Below are positions 34,254-46,891 of a stretch of DNA of 64,000 bases, piece after piece (the stretch's first letter is position 1; every line of letters begins with the position of its first letter). The stretch is from Strongyloides papillosus (Eukaryota; Nematoda; Chromadorea; Rhabditida; Strongyloididae): contig SRSI01000019.1 in assembly GCA_005656395.1 (NCBI GenBank), forward strand, positions 620,001 to 684,000, read 5' to 3'. The notes under the pieces are model-generated. The model had not been told where the DNA came from and ran no database searches. It saw nothing but the letters and a program-made list of their open reading frames with translations. The translations under genes were made by a program, and so were the position numbers.

Positions 34254-37095
34254 TTATTCTGAAAATTGACAAGTTTTCTCTTCATAGCGGTTAATACTCT
34301 TACTCAATGCTCCTTGATATGCCAATTTTTCGCATATTCCAAACATGTACTTACTTTCAGCACAAGAAAAATTTAAACTTTTTAAATTACTTTCAGCTCT
34401 CATGAAATTAATTGCCATTTCTTTTAATGTTGGCTTGCTAAAAGCATCCAAAACATTTAAACCAACTTCTTTTCTTCGCATCAAAAACTTTAATATACTT
34501 TTTGAACATATGTTATACTTGACAGAAGAGTTTGGATATAAAGATGATACTTGAATAATGCAATCACTAAAAGCCTAAAAAATTTTTTAAAAAAATTACA
34601 ATATAAACTTACTTTCATTATAACAAAATCACTCATAGCTTTAGTAGCTGTTCTGCAAAAACCAGTATGCATATTTTTAGCAGTAATAAGTATATATGAA
34701 CATCCTCCAAGTCCACCTTCAGTAGTTGAGAATCCATAAGAACAAGCTAATACATCAACATTTTCGGTAAGTTGAGAAAGAATAAATGAATCACCAGTGA
34801 TAGAACAATGCTCCTTTCTTATGATATTGTAAGAATTGATATTCGCATTTTAGTTGTTTTTCTTCAAATTATTTATTTCCATAGATTGAAGTTTTGATTT
34901 ATCAAAAAAACTGCTTTCATTACCGGTGTACATATCATCTCCAGATGATGAATTTGAAAGTAAAGCTCCAATATCATTTCTAACGACAAAATTATTGACA
35001 TCTGAAGATGGAATATTATTTAATAATAAATTTTTAAATTTTTTTCCCTCTCCAGAAACATTATTACTAATTGATAAACACGATAAATTAATATTATACA
35101 TTTCATCGACTTCCATTTTTTCACGGCAATCTTGTTTTCGATTTGAAGCAACATTTATTTCTCTTTCACCAAAATTAAGTTCATTATGTGACATCTTAAA
35201 GAATGTATCTTCATTTTTATTTAAATTTTTTAATTTTGAATTAACAGAAAGTTGATTTAATGGTACAGGGGGTCCAAAATTTCGAAAATTTGTAATACCT
35301 ATAGCTGAATTTGTTTTTCTAATTCTTTGTCCAATTTTATCACCAATTTTCTTATTAATTAATAAGCCACCGCGAGAATTATTCTTAAAATTTTTTAAAA
35401 TAAGTTTCCTGAGAAAGTCGAGCAATTTTAAATATGTGGGACAAGCAAAAATCTAAGACCCCATTTTTATATGCTTAAACAATACCCCTAGGTGACATAT
35501 TACCACATATAAAATATTAGCTTCATATCTTCACTCTATGCGTTTTTATAGCTTCAGAAACTTTTCGACCATGATTGCGTATCTCAAAAACTACTTTATG
35601 AAAACTATATCAATATATATATCATTCTTCATCATTTTTAGAGTACTTTTCAAGTACCAAGATAAATTTTGAAAAATCTTACTTTTAAGTATATTTTGTG
35701 ACAAAAAAACTATAGAAAATGAAAAACCCCAATCTTGAAAATATCATATTCGAATTCAGCGTATCCGAAAACCTATATATACGTTTTTGAGTTATTAAAA
35801 AAGTGCTGAGAAAAAAAATTTATACGTAAAATATTTCGAATATAATTTTGCTATACTAATATATTAAAAAGACTATAAAACATTTAGTTTTATCCTATAT
35901 TAGATTATATATTTGTATTGCTTAGTAAATTTAATATTAGTCTAAGTAAAAAAAGTCGGAAAAAATAATGTTTTGATTATATTCCGGTTCATTTAAATCC
36001 TTAATATATATAATATGCTTAATTTTGCTATAAATTACATTACTTGGCAAATATATCACGTGATTTCTATCACTTTTAATAGATCAAATGTTAGTTTTCC
36101 AAAATAACTTTAAATCTTTATAACTTAGAAAGTATATAAAATATTTTAGTCAAATTTTTAAATTATCGTATTTTAATATTTTGTTTATCTACAATAGTTT
36201 TGAAAAAATTTTAGTTAATTTTAAATTTAGCTATTATCGCTATGAAAGTTGTCATGTAAAATTTTTGTAGAAATGTAATAATTGATAAAATAAAAAATAA
36301 ATTTGATTGTTAAAAGTAAAAAAAATCAAATATTTGCTAGTAAAATGAATTTTGTTGATTTTAAAAATTATGTTCAAAATTTTTTACATATAACTTTTTT
36401 TTCTCAGCACTTTTTTAATAATTCGAAAACGTATATATAGGTTTTCAGACATGCTGAATTTGAATATGATATTTTCGAGATTGGGGTTTTTCATTTTCTA
36501 TGATTTTTTGTCACAAAATATACTTAAAAGTAAGATATTTCAAAATTTATCCTGGTACTTGAAAAGTACTCTAAAAATGGTGAAGAATGATATATAGATT
36601 GATATAGTTTCATAAAGTAGTTTTTGAGATACGCAATCATGGTCGAAAACTTTCAGAAGCTATAAAAACGTGTAGAGTGAAGATATGAAGCTAATATTTT
36701 ATATGTGGTAATATGTCACCTAGGGGTATTGTTTAAGCATATAAAAATGGGGTCTTAGATTTTTGCTTGTCCCACCTTGTTCGAGTTTCTCAAGAAACGT
36801 ATTTTAATTTTAAATCTGACAAACGGTCACAAACTTCACTTAATTTTTTCATTATTTTTTCATCCATTTCATTTGATTTTCTTGATATAAGACTGCTGCT
36901 TATATCGTTACTATTAGGTGTCTAAATAAATTTTTTTAATAATTTCTTATGTATTTATTATATATTACCTCATGTGATCCTAAACGACTGTTGCCACTAG
37001 AAGTAACTGTATTGTTAAAATTCTTATTTTTAAAAATTTTTTGATTTGGCGGTAGTTACATTGAGTTTTTCTTAGATATCGTTTGTTTTTGACAT
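34254..37095 (-). pseudogene. Broken gene of unknown function, interrupted by an inverted-repeat element
   Basis: Coding-like blocks on the minus strand: a possible start at 37095 (MSKTNDI then stop), TVTSSGNSRLGSHE up to a 47-bp intron (36968-36922), TPNSNDISSSLISRKSNEMD to KLKYVS and a stop at the element edge, then beyond the insertion LRKLILKNFKNNSRGGLLIN to MEINNLKKNN, an in-frame TAA (34852-34850), and in the same frame ITGDSFILSQLTENVDVLAC to FVIMK. A 38-bp intron (34612-34575) leads to the last exon (AFSDCIIQ to TCQFSE, stop 34254). The stop, the broken start and the insertion point to a dead gene. Alternatively a larger unusual intron (donor GTAATG near 34922) could skip the stop. 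The last exons are cysteine-containing and well preserved; no family recognised. Confidence 0.55.
35436..36775. mobile_element. Inverted-repeat (foldback/MITE-like) element, 1.34 kb
   Basis: Begins GTGGGACAAGCAAAAATC and ends with its complement. Near-perfect arms of about 400 bp (35436-35835 and about 36382-36775) flank a 550-bp A+T-rich middle without coding capacity. Outside the arms a weaker 31-bp inverted match (ctgagaaagtcgagcaa against gagaaactcgaacaa) continues the symmetry. No target duplication could be fixed. It interrupts the broken gene at 34254-37095. High arm identity suggests a fairly recent insertion or arm conversion. Confidence 0.75.
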
Positions 37096-38195
37096 TGCAG
37101 TAAAAAAATATCACACGATAGTATGATTACAATAATTTTAAAATTTTTAAATATTATATATAAGAGAAATAAGAATATTAATGGTCAAAAATTATATTCA
37201 AAATTTTTTTATCATTAGATAGAAGTAATGTTGCAATATAACAATAAGATGCAATAACTTTTTATTTAAATTGATAATAGATAATTTATTTCTACTGATA
37301 AAACAATAATCATTAGTTATATATAAGTGATAATAAAGCAACTGTTTCTTTGGTATATTATTTTATCATACCAATATAAAAAAATATCAAAGTACATTAA
37401 CTATCTTAAAGGAATGATATAACAAATGTAATAATTCAACATCAATTTATGTTAAAAATATGTTATTTATATATGAAAAATACACTAAATAATTCCAAAT
37501 AAGCAATTAATGTAATATTAAATTTTCATTACACATGAAAGTATTTTTACTTCATTAATATTTTAAAATTAAAAGCTGTGACTATAAGGGTTGAATAATA
37601 ATGTTATTTAATCTCATATTTACGATTTTGACGCTGTGCCACCAACGATTAAAAGCTCAAAAGTTTTCTATAATTAATAATTTTTTATTAACACATACTA
37701 ATGGTTAAACAATTAATATATTTTGTATACCATTTGTAAATTACAATAGACAAATAACTACTAAATAAGTTAAAAAATAATACAAATCGTTGTCAATGAA
37801 ATTGTATTTGTTTTTTAAAAAATTAATTCACTGTAAATTTATTTAAACAGTTTGAAAAAATATTCGTTAATATAAAATATTAAGAAAATTATAAAACTGA
37901 ATTATCCTAAAATTTTTCTAAGAATAATTTTATTTTTTATCATATATAGAAAATATTATTTCATTAAAAAAAATCTATTTTTGATATCTTATTTTTTACT
38001 TAAGATATAGTTTTAAAACACATGGAACAATTCTTCAATAAATATTTTTATAACAAAAACACCTAATATTCATAATTAAAAAAATTTTACTCTATTGAAT
38101 AATCATTTTTTTCTATTTAAATTTTTTGTGTATATTTTTTAATTACACAGTAATTGATTTTTTGTACCTTAAAATGTAATTCTTAACTCTCTGTG
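37096..38195. other. Intergenic
   Basis: Very A+T-rich; no supportable gene. Its right edge is where astacin similarity begins abruptly. Confidence 0.5.
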
Positions 38196-39791
38196 CAGGG
38201 ATATGTATTTGAAAATTTTTCTAGACAATATTGAACAAGATACAATAGAAAATTTTACGAAATTACCACTAACAAATGCTTTAGATTATGGTTTACAATA
38301 CGATTATGAATCTGCAATGCATTATGATTCACATTCATTTTCTAAAAATGGTAAACCTACAATGTTGCCACATAATTCGGTATATCATATGACAATGGGT
38401 TCTAGGTCAGAAGCTACTTTTTTGGACATTATGATGTTAAATCTTCACTTTTGCTCGAAGATTTGTAAAAAACGTATAACTTGCGAACATGGGTTTTATC
38501 AGGATCCCAACTCTTGCGAGCGTTGTAAGTGCATCCGGGGTTTCACTGGTAGAGATTGTTTTGAAATCGAAAAAGATAGATTGTGTGGAAATCAGTACTT
38601 AATTGCTGATGGTACTCTAAAAATTTAAATGTAGAAGGAGAAAAGGATTGTGTTTATCACATAATATCTAAATCAAAAAATAGAATTTTGATTGAAGTAA
38701 AAACAGTATCTATTAGGTTGTCGCAAAAGTTCTGTCGTATTTTTTATGGTCATTTTTAATCATCAAAAAAATATGATTACAATTGATATAAAATTAAGTT
38801 ATTATAATGATTAGATAGTACCACTTCTTAACTTTAAAATTCGTATAATCACAATTTGTTACACCATCTATGCTACATTTTCTTTTGATAAAAGTGGATG
38901 TGGTCAGAAGTCATTTTTGACACTGTATTTTCTAAGAGCTCCAACTAAGACAAATGACAACTGATGCTTCCAAAAATTTTTATGCAGCATTGGGGAGAGA
39001 TGTAGTAAATGTTAAAACTATGTAAAGATCGTTCTCAAAGTTTCAAGGCAAAAAAATGAATCTTGAAGTTGAAGTATGGATTTGTATGGCTTTAGCCTCG
39101 AATAAAGATTTTTTGAGATTCTATAATTTCCAAACTAATTTTTATGACCTCTATTGTAAAATTTTATCAAAATCAAACAAAAAAATTCTAAAAAAATTAA
39201 AGAATTCGAAAAATTACAAAAATGTTGTTCTTCAATATGGCGGCATGTGACATTGAAGACTCGAAAAATTCTGGATAAGAGAAGTTATGAATTACTCTCG
39301 CCCACAACATATTCTCCAGATGTTTCTCTATCTAATCACTACCTAATCTTATCTCTACATAACTTCTAGGACGGTAGATACTTCACTAAAGTTGGTGAGG
39401 CAAATGTTGGTTTTTTTGAAACTTTCTTCAAAAAGGATGGGAAATTCTTCACATCTGGAATCGATAAGGTGGCTAATAAACAAAGACTAGTTGTGGATTA
39501 TATTCGATAATATATTGTAAATTAGACATATTTCTTATAAAATTACAATCATTTAAAAATTTCGAAAAAAATACGACAGAACTTTTGCGACAACCTAATA
39601 TATACCCTACTTACGACTATAGTTGTCGTGCTGATAACAAACTTGAAGTCAAGTTCCAATCAAATAAAGCTACGAGTGGAGCATTTGTTTGTGGTAAGTC
39701 GACTAAAACGTTTGAGTCCGAAAATGACCATGTTATGATACGTTTTACAAGTACGAATAAGAATAATTTCGCTGAAATATATTACAAGTAA
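38196..39791 (+). pseudogene. Astacin metalloprotease pseudogene (5' truncated, frameshifted, mariner inside)
   Basis: Similarity to the two intact astacins starts at RDMYLKIFLDNIEQ, just after where the zinc site should be; signal peptide, propeptide and the HExxH motif are absent. The Met-turn (SAMHYDSHSF) and EGF part (QDPNSCERCKC, GFTGRDC) remain. After ADGTLK one base is missing and the frame stops at 38626-38628. The CUB region resumes (KDCVYHI, about 38645) and is split by a mariner at 38713-39598; the rest (YDYSCRADNKLEVKFQSN to IYYK) is open to 39791. It is the first of three tandem copies; its 3' flank (attaattgattaattaataa) is shared with the other two. Confidence 0.9.
38713..39598 (+). 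mobile_element. Mariner-like deletion derivative M1
   Basis: 886 bp with terminal inverted repeats starting TTAGGTTGTCGCAAAAG and TA duplications (38711-38712, 39599-39600). Removing it restores the CUB sequence seen in the paralog (gtatcTAta..ccctacttacg). Inside, degraded transposase is readable in the plus strand: HTH-like start, and the C-terminal pattern TTYSPDVSLSN...LSLHNF...FFETFFKKDGKFFTSGIDKV. It is shorter than a 1.3-kb autonomous mariner and has stops, so it is inactive. Confidence 0.85.
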
Positions 39792-41989
39792 AAAAGCATT
39801 ATATTTTGGGAGAAATGCTACTGCCATTTAGCTAATTAATTGATTAATTAATAAGTTAATGTTAATGATTTATATAAATTTCTAGTATAATTCTTCAAGG
39901 AAAATCTTTATATTCTTTTTATCTTTATTAATAGTGTTATATAATAAGTATTTGTTTTTATGGTTTTTAAAATAACAAATCGTTAATGCTTAACATGTTG
40001 ACGACAACGTCTATTTTTCGTTTTTTATACAAAGAACCAAAGCGTTTTTTGATTTTGTCAGGCGTGGTTTAATGTAAGGTACTCGATTCCTGGTAGCCTA
40101 CTTTTTATTATTGTTTATATGTTTTGTACTGTTTTCCTTTATAGTGCAGAGTACCCTTGCTTTGATATTTATTTTTATAAATGTGATTGTAAATGAAATG
40201 AGAGACAATAAAAATGAACTAGACAAAAGTTTCGGAAAATTATTCTATACCATCATATAGAGAAAACGACAAGGAATATGAGAATTCAGGAGATTTAAGA
40301 GCAGGAAATTTTGGCCTAAATGGAACCAACACATAAGAATCTGCTTGATGAAGAAGATGATAACCTAGATTGGAATAGAGTTATTAGTCAAGACATCTGT
40401 TGAGTATTCAAAAATGCAAACGGAATGAATGCAAATATTTTTGTTACTTGTAAAAATTCGATTGAATTTTACAATCAGGTATTTAATAACTACGTTACTA
40501 CATTTTTAACTCAAAAAGCTAATAAGAAAATAGTAGATATCCAATATTTCATATAAGAAAAGTGCTTATGAGATGTGAAAAATGCTAAAAATACATTTAT
40601 TTTAATTATTTTAACAAAATCGGAATGGGATGTTCATAATTGTAACATAATAGAGTTTCTTTTTAATTAACATTTGTTTTAATAGTTGTTAGGGAATAAA
40701 CAATGGTTATAAAGGGTATATATAATATAGCATATTTGTCATTGTATCATTGTTTTTATTTATTAACATCTAACAATAGTAATAAATTTTATTATATTTA
40801 ATTACCTCAAAAGTTGAAAAAAATCTTATGTATTTTTGAAAAATGTTAAATTTTTCTACTGTAATTCCTATTGAGCTACATAGTTCCTGGTGGTCTTAAA
40901 AGCGTGACCATATTCATTTACATTGTTATAAAAGTTAAATCATAATGCATGTTGTAAAAAATGTAAATTGTAAGAAAATAATGTGAAATTGTTATAAAAA
41001 AAAGTATTTTAATAAGACGTTTGTTTATAAAAGTTTTAGTTTATCTACGTATAAGTGACAACAATTTAGTACTTTATTTAGTGATATAATGTCTATTACT
41101 ACTATAAAAAATTCTAGATTTCAATTTCTAGCAAACTTTTTGAAGAATTGGTATGCATCTTATTACCAGTGCATCTTATGCTGCTTTCAATCCCTTTTTA
41201 AAAGTAACGCTATGAGAAAGTAAGTTATATGTTAAATATCTTATATTCATAGTTTAAACACTAAGATTTTTTTAAAATATAGTGTTATAACCTAAACCTA
41301 CTATACAATAGAAGAATCAATAATCAAACTCTTCACTTCCGTGTTTTTGCTTGTTTTAATTAACTAAACGTTTAAATACTATTTTTGTTTGTAGAAAATA
41401 TAATAATTATGTTTTTTTAAAGATTTAATTAAATAAAGTTAGATTATACCATAATATAATCTAAAGAAAAAATAATTTAGAACCTTTAGAACAAATAGAA
41501 CAAAAAGAAAAAATAGAAAAATTTGAAGTTTAAGACCTTATTCCAAACAATATATAAATATAAAAATTTCTTTTGTCATTCATTATTTTTTTGTTAGTTT
41601 ATTTTGAAAGCCTTTTAATCTAATATTTTAATTGTATTAATATTGTTAATTTTAGAAGGTTATTCACCAATTTAAAATTAAATATTTTTAACTATAAATA
41701 TTTATACTTTGTTTGGGACATCTAATAAAATAAAAATTTTAGATTATTATAATTTTTTTGTCAATAAATTCTGTCTTTTTATTTGTTTTAAAAATTTCTT
41801 CAAAGCAGTTGAACTTTTTTAACACTATAAAATACTATAATTTTTTTTCTGTGTTTGTAATAACAACATTGAATATTTATACTGTATTTATAATGCAAAT
41901 ATCAATAATGTATATAATCAGAAAGTTTTAAATTTTATCATATTAATTGTCTTAGACTTTGATTGAATAAAAAGATTTTATCAATCAAT
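39792..41989. other. Intergenic: possible piggyBac-like relic, then duplicated astacin 5' flank
   Basis: At 39989 the sequence ttaacatgttgacgacaacg recalls a piggyBac-type TTAA end, and an interrupted frame near 40420-40560 (KNSIEFYNQVFNNYVTTFL) weakly recalls piggyBac transposase; the other end was not found. From about 40900 to 41989 the sequence matches 46060-46891 (for example accagtgc, aacaatcaaactcttca, tgttgaatatttatact), so it is the duplicated upstream region of the astacin unit. Confidence 0.4.
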
Positions 41990-43470
41990 ATGCTAAAGAC
42001 TTTCTTTATTTTTTTTTGCATTATTCTTTTTTCACAAATTCAATCGGTATGTTTTACTTCTAAAATTTAATAATTCATTTTAAGTTGCCAACAATAAATG
42101 AGAAAAATTCTCCCAATGAAAATCAAGATGATAAAAGTTTAACAAGAAATACTATGAAAACTTTAGATGAAATCTTACACAGAATTAAAGAATTTAATTC
42201 AACTATCAATCATCAATTATATTACTTTAGAGGAGGCAATACAGATACCACCAGAGAGAGTTCTATAGACAATGAAATTATAGAAAATCCCGATCTTTTC
42301 CAAGGTGATATGATACTTACAAAAACACAAGCAGATGATTTAGTTGAGAATGTTGCTGAAGTAGCCGAAGATTTAGGTGCTGATGTTTCGGACATCGTTG
42401 GTAATGCAGAAACTAGAAAAAAGAGAAAAATAGATATGAGTGCAAATTTTACATGGGACCTTACAATTCCATATACTTTTGACAACCTTGTAAAGAAAGA
42501 ATTAATTAGAGAGGCTTTGGATAAACTTCAAAGTGAAACATGTCTCGAATTTATAGAATATTCTGATTCTATTCCTCAAGGTCAAGCTGGTCTAAAATAT
42601 ATTCATGGCCAAGGGTGTTATAGTAATGTTGGTAGAGCACGTCAAGATAAACATCAAATAATAAGCATTGGTAAAGGTTGTGAACTTATTTCGACAATTC
42701 AACACGAAACTATGCACGCACTTGGATTCGTGCATGAACAATCAAGAGATGACAGAAATAGATATTTGAAAGTTTATCTAGAAAATGTTAAACCGGGTAC
42801 GGAAGAAAATTTTATAAAATTAGGATCAAAAAAAGCCAAGAGGTATGATATACCATATGATTATGGATCTGCAATGCATTATAGCTCATATGCATTCACT
42901 AAAAATAAAGAACCTACAATGTTACCATTGAATCCGGTGTATAAGAAGACATTAGGCTCTAAGTCAGAAGCCACATTTTTAGATATTAAACTATTAAATA
43001 AACATTACTGTAGTAATAAATGTTCAAGACGAATAACCTGTACAAATAACGGATACCAAGACCCAAACTCTTGCGAGCGGTGTAAGTGCTTAAAGGGTTT
43101 CACTGGTAGAGATTGTTCTGAAATCGAAAAAGATATATCGTGCGGTGATCAGGAGTTATTTGCTGATGATAATAATAAAACGTTAAATATTAAAGGAAAA
43201 AAGGATTGTGTTTACCACATAAAATCTAAAGATGAAAATAAGAATGTTAGTATTTTAGTTGAAAAAGTAAATATATATCCAACTTATGGTCTTTTTTGTT
43301 ATGCTAGAAACAGACTTGAAGTCAAGTTCGAATCAGATAAAACTAAGAGTGGGGCGTTTGTCTGCTCAAAAACTGGTGAAACGTTTGAATCAGAAGATAA
43401 CTATGCAATAATCTATTATAAAAGCATGGAAGATGCAAATTACGCCAACATATATTATCAATTAAAATAG
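41990..43470 (+). CDS. Secreted astacin metalloprotease with EGF and CUB domains, copy 2
   Basis: Exon 1 (41990-42046) encodes the signal peptide MLKTFFIFFCIILFSQIQS; a 38-bp phase-0 intron (42047-42084) precedes exon 2 (42085-43470). Total 480 residues. Propeptide to a furin-type RKKR (130-133), astacin catalytic domain (about 134-331) with the zinc site HETMHALGFVHE (from His226) and Met-turn SAMHY (281-285), an EGF-like module (about 332-365, NSCERCKCLKGFTGRDC), and a CUB domain (372-480). All catalytic residues are present. Astacins of this plan are zinc endopeptidases; in skin-penetrating nematodes they are expanded and associated with tissue migration and moulting. Tandem paralog of the gene at 46892. 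Confidence 0.93.
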
Positions 43471-44991
43471 CATTATATTTTGACAGAAATACCACTGCTA
43501 TTTAACTAGTTAATTGATTAATTAATAGGTTAATATCAATGATTTATATTGATTTCTGGTATAAATCATCGAAAAAAATTTTATATTTCTTTTTTCTTTA
43601 CTATATATAAAAGCTAAAAGTCTTGTTTTAATAGATCATTTGATATACCGATTACTTCTAATTTTACAATACATCAATGCTTTAATTTTCTTTATCTTTT
43701 TAAATTTCCAGTATTTGGTACCTAGGAAATATTAAGTTGATCTTCATATGTTATTAATATTTTATTTTAAGAAATTCAAAAAAATTTTTGTTATAGTTTT
43801 TTAAAATAATAAATTATTAGTACTTAAAAAAATTCATTCATAGTGTATGAACAATTAAAAAACAGAAAAATACATGAAGTCACTAAAAGATAATGAACTT
43901 TCAAAACACTATTTTACCGCAAAAACTTTGTACGACTAGTTTGATGTGTTTGAAACAGCCTTATCACTTACTAAAATTCTATAAGAATGAAACTTAATTA
44001 GAACAAGTCAGGTCGATGCCAAATTTGAAGAATGTCAAAGGGTTTTCGAATATATAGTTACTTTTCAATAACACACAAATTCTACAACGCGTTTTTTACC
44101 AAAAATCACACAATGTTAAAATACTAATTTTTGTGTAAGAAGTATGTTTATAAATCGAAATAGTAATAGAAATATTCCTTTATTATAAAAACTTAAAATG
44201 TGATTTCTAATGTCTATTCGATGCTTCAATGTGTTATTAATGTTACTATTATTTTAATGGTGAATAATATTTATATACTTTTAGTTGAAATATTAGAAAT
44301 ATTTTTTGATATTTATTAAGATAATTGCTAGTAAAAATTAAATATTGAATAAAATTATTGTATATTCTATCAATTTAAAATATAGATTTTTTAATATGTC
44401 AGGAATAGTGTGAACAAACTTATTATTAATTTGTAAATGTTGATAATCTATATTATATGGTTTTAATACTATATATTAAAAAAAATGTTATTTTATTAGG
44501 TAAAGAATTATTTTTTTTAATATGCTAAGAATGACAAAATAATAGTCTATTAACCTCTAAAAATTACCCATATACATCGTAAAATGGGTTAAAACGTTTA
44601 CATATTATATTTATTTTATATTATAATAAGATATTGTTTAAGTTAAATATGAAACACTATAATAGTTTATTATTTAAATAATCAAAATAATTTTAACTTG
44701 ATAAATTTATTAAAAAATACTAATTATAACTTCGCTGAATAAGGAAGTATAACATTTATTTGGAAATTATTATTAAAAGCAATATAAATAACTGTATATT
44801 TAAAAAGTTTTTGTATTCCTGGTAGAATTTTTGGAAAACTGTGAAGCCTCCCGGGCTTTCGCAATATAATAGGGAACTTTATATAAGATTTTATTAAACC
44901 AAAAAAGGAATAAAGTAATACAATGTATAAAAGTTATAAAAGAATTATAATGTAAATATGTTTTAAAATATTCTCTATCCGTTTTCTTATA
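43471..44991. other. Intergenic; duplicated astacin 3' flank
   Basis: The first 500 bp match 48369-48850 (attaattgattaattaat, atttggtacctagg, aacatcaatgcttt-like blocks). Beyond that, A+T-rich DNA with a short G+C-richer patch at about 44850-44867 (cctcccgggctttcgc) of unknown origin. Confidence 0.5.
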
Positions 44992-45878
44992 TTAGGTTGT
45001 TGCAAAAGTTCTGTCGTATTTTTTACAAAATTTTTAAATGTTTGTAATGTTAATAAGAAGTATGTCTAATTTACAATATATTATCGAATATAATCTACAA
45101 TTAGTTTCCATTTATTAGCCACCTTATCGTTTCCAGATGTGAAGAATTTTCCATCTTTTTTGAAGAAAGTTTCAAAAAAACCAACATTTGCCTTACCAAC
45201 TTTAATGAAGTACTTACCGTCTTAGAAGTTATGTAGAGATAAGAGCAGGTATTGATTAGATAGAGAAACATCTGGAGAATATGTTGTGTGCGAGAGTAAT
45301 TCATAACTTCTCTTATCCAGAATTTTTCGAGTCTTCAATGTCACATGTCGTTATCGTGAAGAACAACATTTTTGCCATTTTTCGAATTTCATAATTTTTT
45401 CAGGATTTTTTTGTTTAATTTTAATAGAATTTTACAATAGAAGTTATTAAAAGTAGTTTAGAAATCATAGAATCTCAAAAAATCTTCATTGGAAGCTGAA
45501 GCCATACAAATGCATGCTTCATTTTCAAGATTCATTTCTTTGTCTTGGAACTTTGAAAACGATCTTAACATAGTTACCGCATCTACTACATCTTCTTCTA
45601 ATGCTTCACATAAATTTTTAAAATCGTCAGTTGTCAATTGTCTTATTTGGAGCTCTTAGAAAATACAGTGTTAAAAATAACTTCTGACCACATCCACTTT
45701 TAGCAAAAGAAAATGTAGCATAGACGGTGTAACAAATTGTGATTATACGAATTTTAAAGTTAAGAAGTGGTACTATCTAATTATTATAATAGCTTAATTT
45801 TATATCAATTGTAATCATATTTTTTTGATGATTAAAAATGACCATAGAAAATACGACAGAACTTTTGCAACAACCTAA
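44992..45878 (-). mobile_element. Mariner-like deletion derivative M2
   Basis: 887 bp, ends TTAGGTTGTTGCAAAAG in inverted orientation, TA duplications at 44990-44991 and 45879-45880. Transposase relic on the minus strand with the C-terminal tract FFETFFKKDGKFFTSGNDK (partly in another frame) ending near 45101. Very similar in length and layout to M1, so both descend from the same internally deleted element. Confidence 0.85.
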
Positions 45879-46891
45879 TATAATCCGCGAGGTGAAAGGC
45901 GTGTTCCTTTTAATAATTTCTTACATACATTTGGTATTGTTGTACATACATTTGATCTGACACTGCGTCCCATGTTCACATTTTCATGTACTAAATATTT
46001 TAAAAAATGAATACAGTTTACGTGTTATACAAGTTACTTCTTTACATTTTTTTTGAAAAATATTCATATAACATTATTATAAGAGTTAAATTAAAATACA
46101 TGTTGCAAAAAATGTAAAATGTAAGGGAACAATGTGAAACTATTATTAAAAAAAGTAATTTAATTAGATGTTGATTTATAAAAGTCAGTTTCAATTTATT
46201 TAGTGATACGTGTCGGAAATTGGTATTCTATAAAGTAGTATAATTTCTGTTACTATTAAATAAAACTCTAAATTGCTTCTTTTGACCATAAATGTTGAAG
46301 AATTATCATGCATTTCACTACCAGTGCCATTTTATGGGTTTTAAATCTCTTTGTTACAAGTGACGCTATGAAAAATTGTTCATATGTTAGATATCTTATT
46401 TTTGTTATATACATATTTTATTTTTTCTAAAATGTAGTGTTTAAAAATAAACTCATTTAGTATATAGAAAAATCAACAATCAAACTCTTCATTTCCGTGT
46501 TTCTGCTTGAAAAAATTAACTAAATGTTTGAATACTAGCTACGCTTTATAAAAAATATGACAATTGTGGTTTTTCTACAAATGATTTAATCAAATAAATA
46601 TTTATACTTTGTTTATGAACATCTAATAAAACAAAATTTTTTGATTATTATAATTGTTTTTAAAATAGATTCTTTCCTTTTATTTGTTTTAAAAATTTCT
46701 TCAAGGCCGTTGAATTTTTTTAACACTACAGAAATATTATAATTTTTCTTCCGTATTTGTAATAACAATGTTGAATATTTATACTATATTTCTAATACAA
46801 ATAGTAATAATGTATAAAATCAGAGAGTTTTAAAGTAAGCATATCAATTGTCTTATATTTTGATTGAATTAAAAGATTTTACTCAATCAAT
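45879..46891. other. Duplicated astacin 5' flank
   Basis: Matches 40900-41989. A TATA-like word (gtataaaatcag, about 46813) lies some 75 bases before the start codon; the upstream copy has gtatataatcag at the corresponding place (about 41910). Confidence 0.5.
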
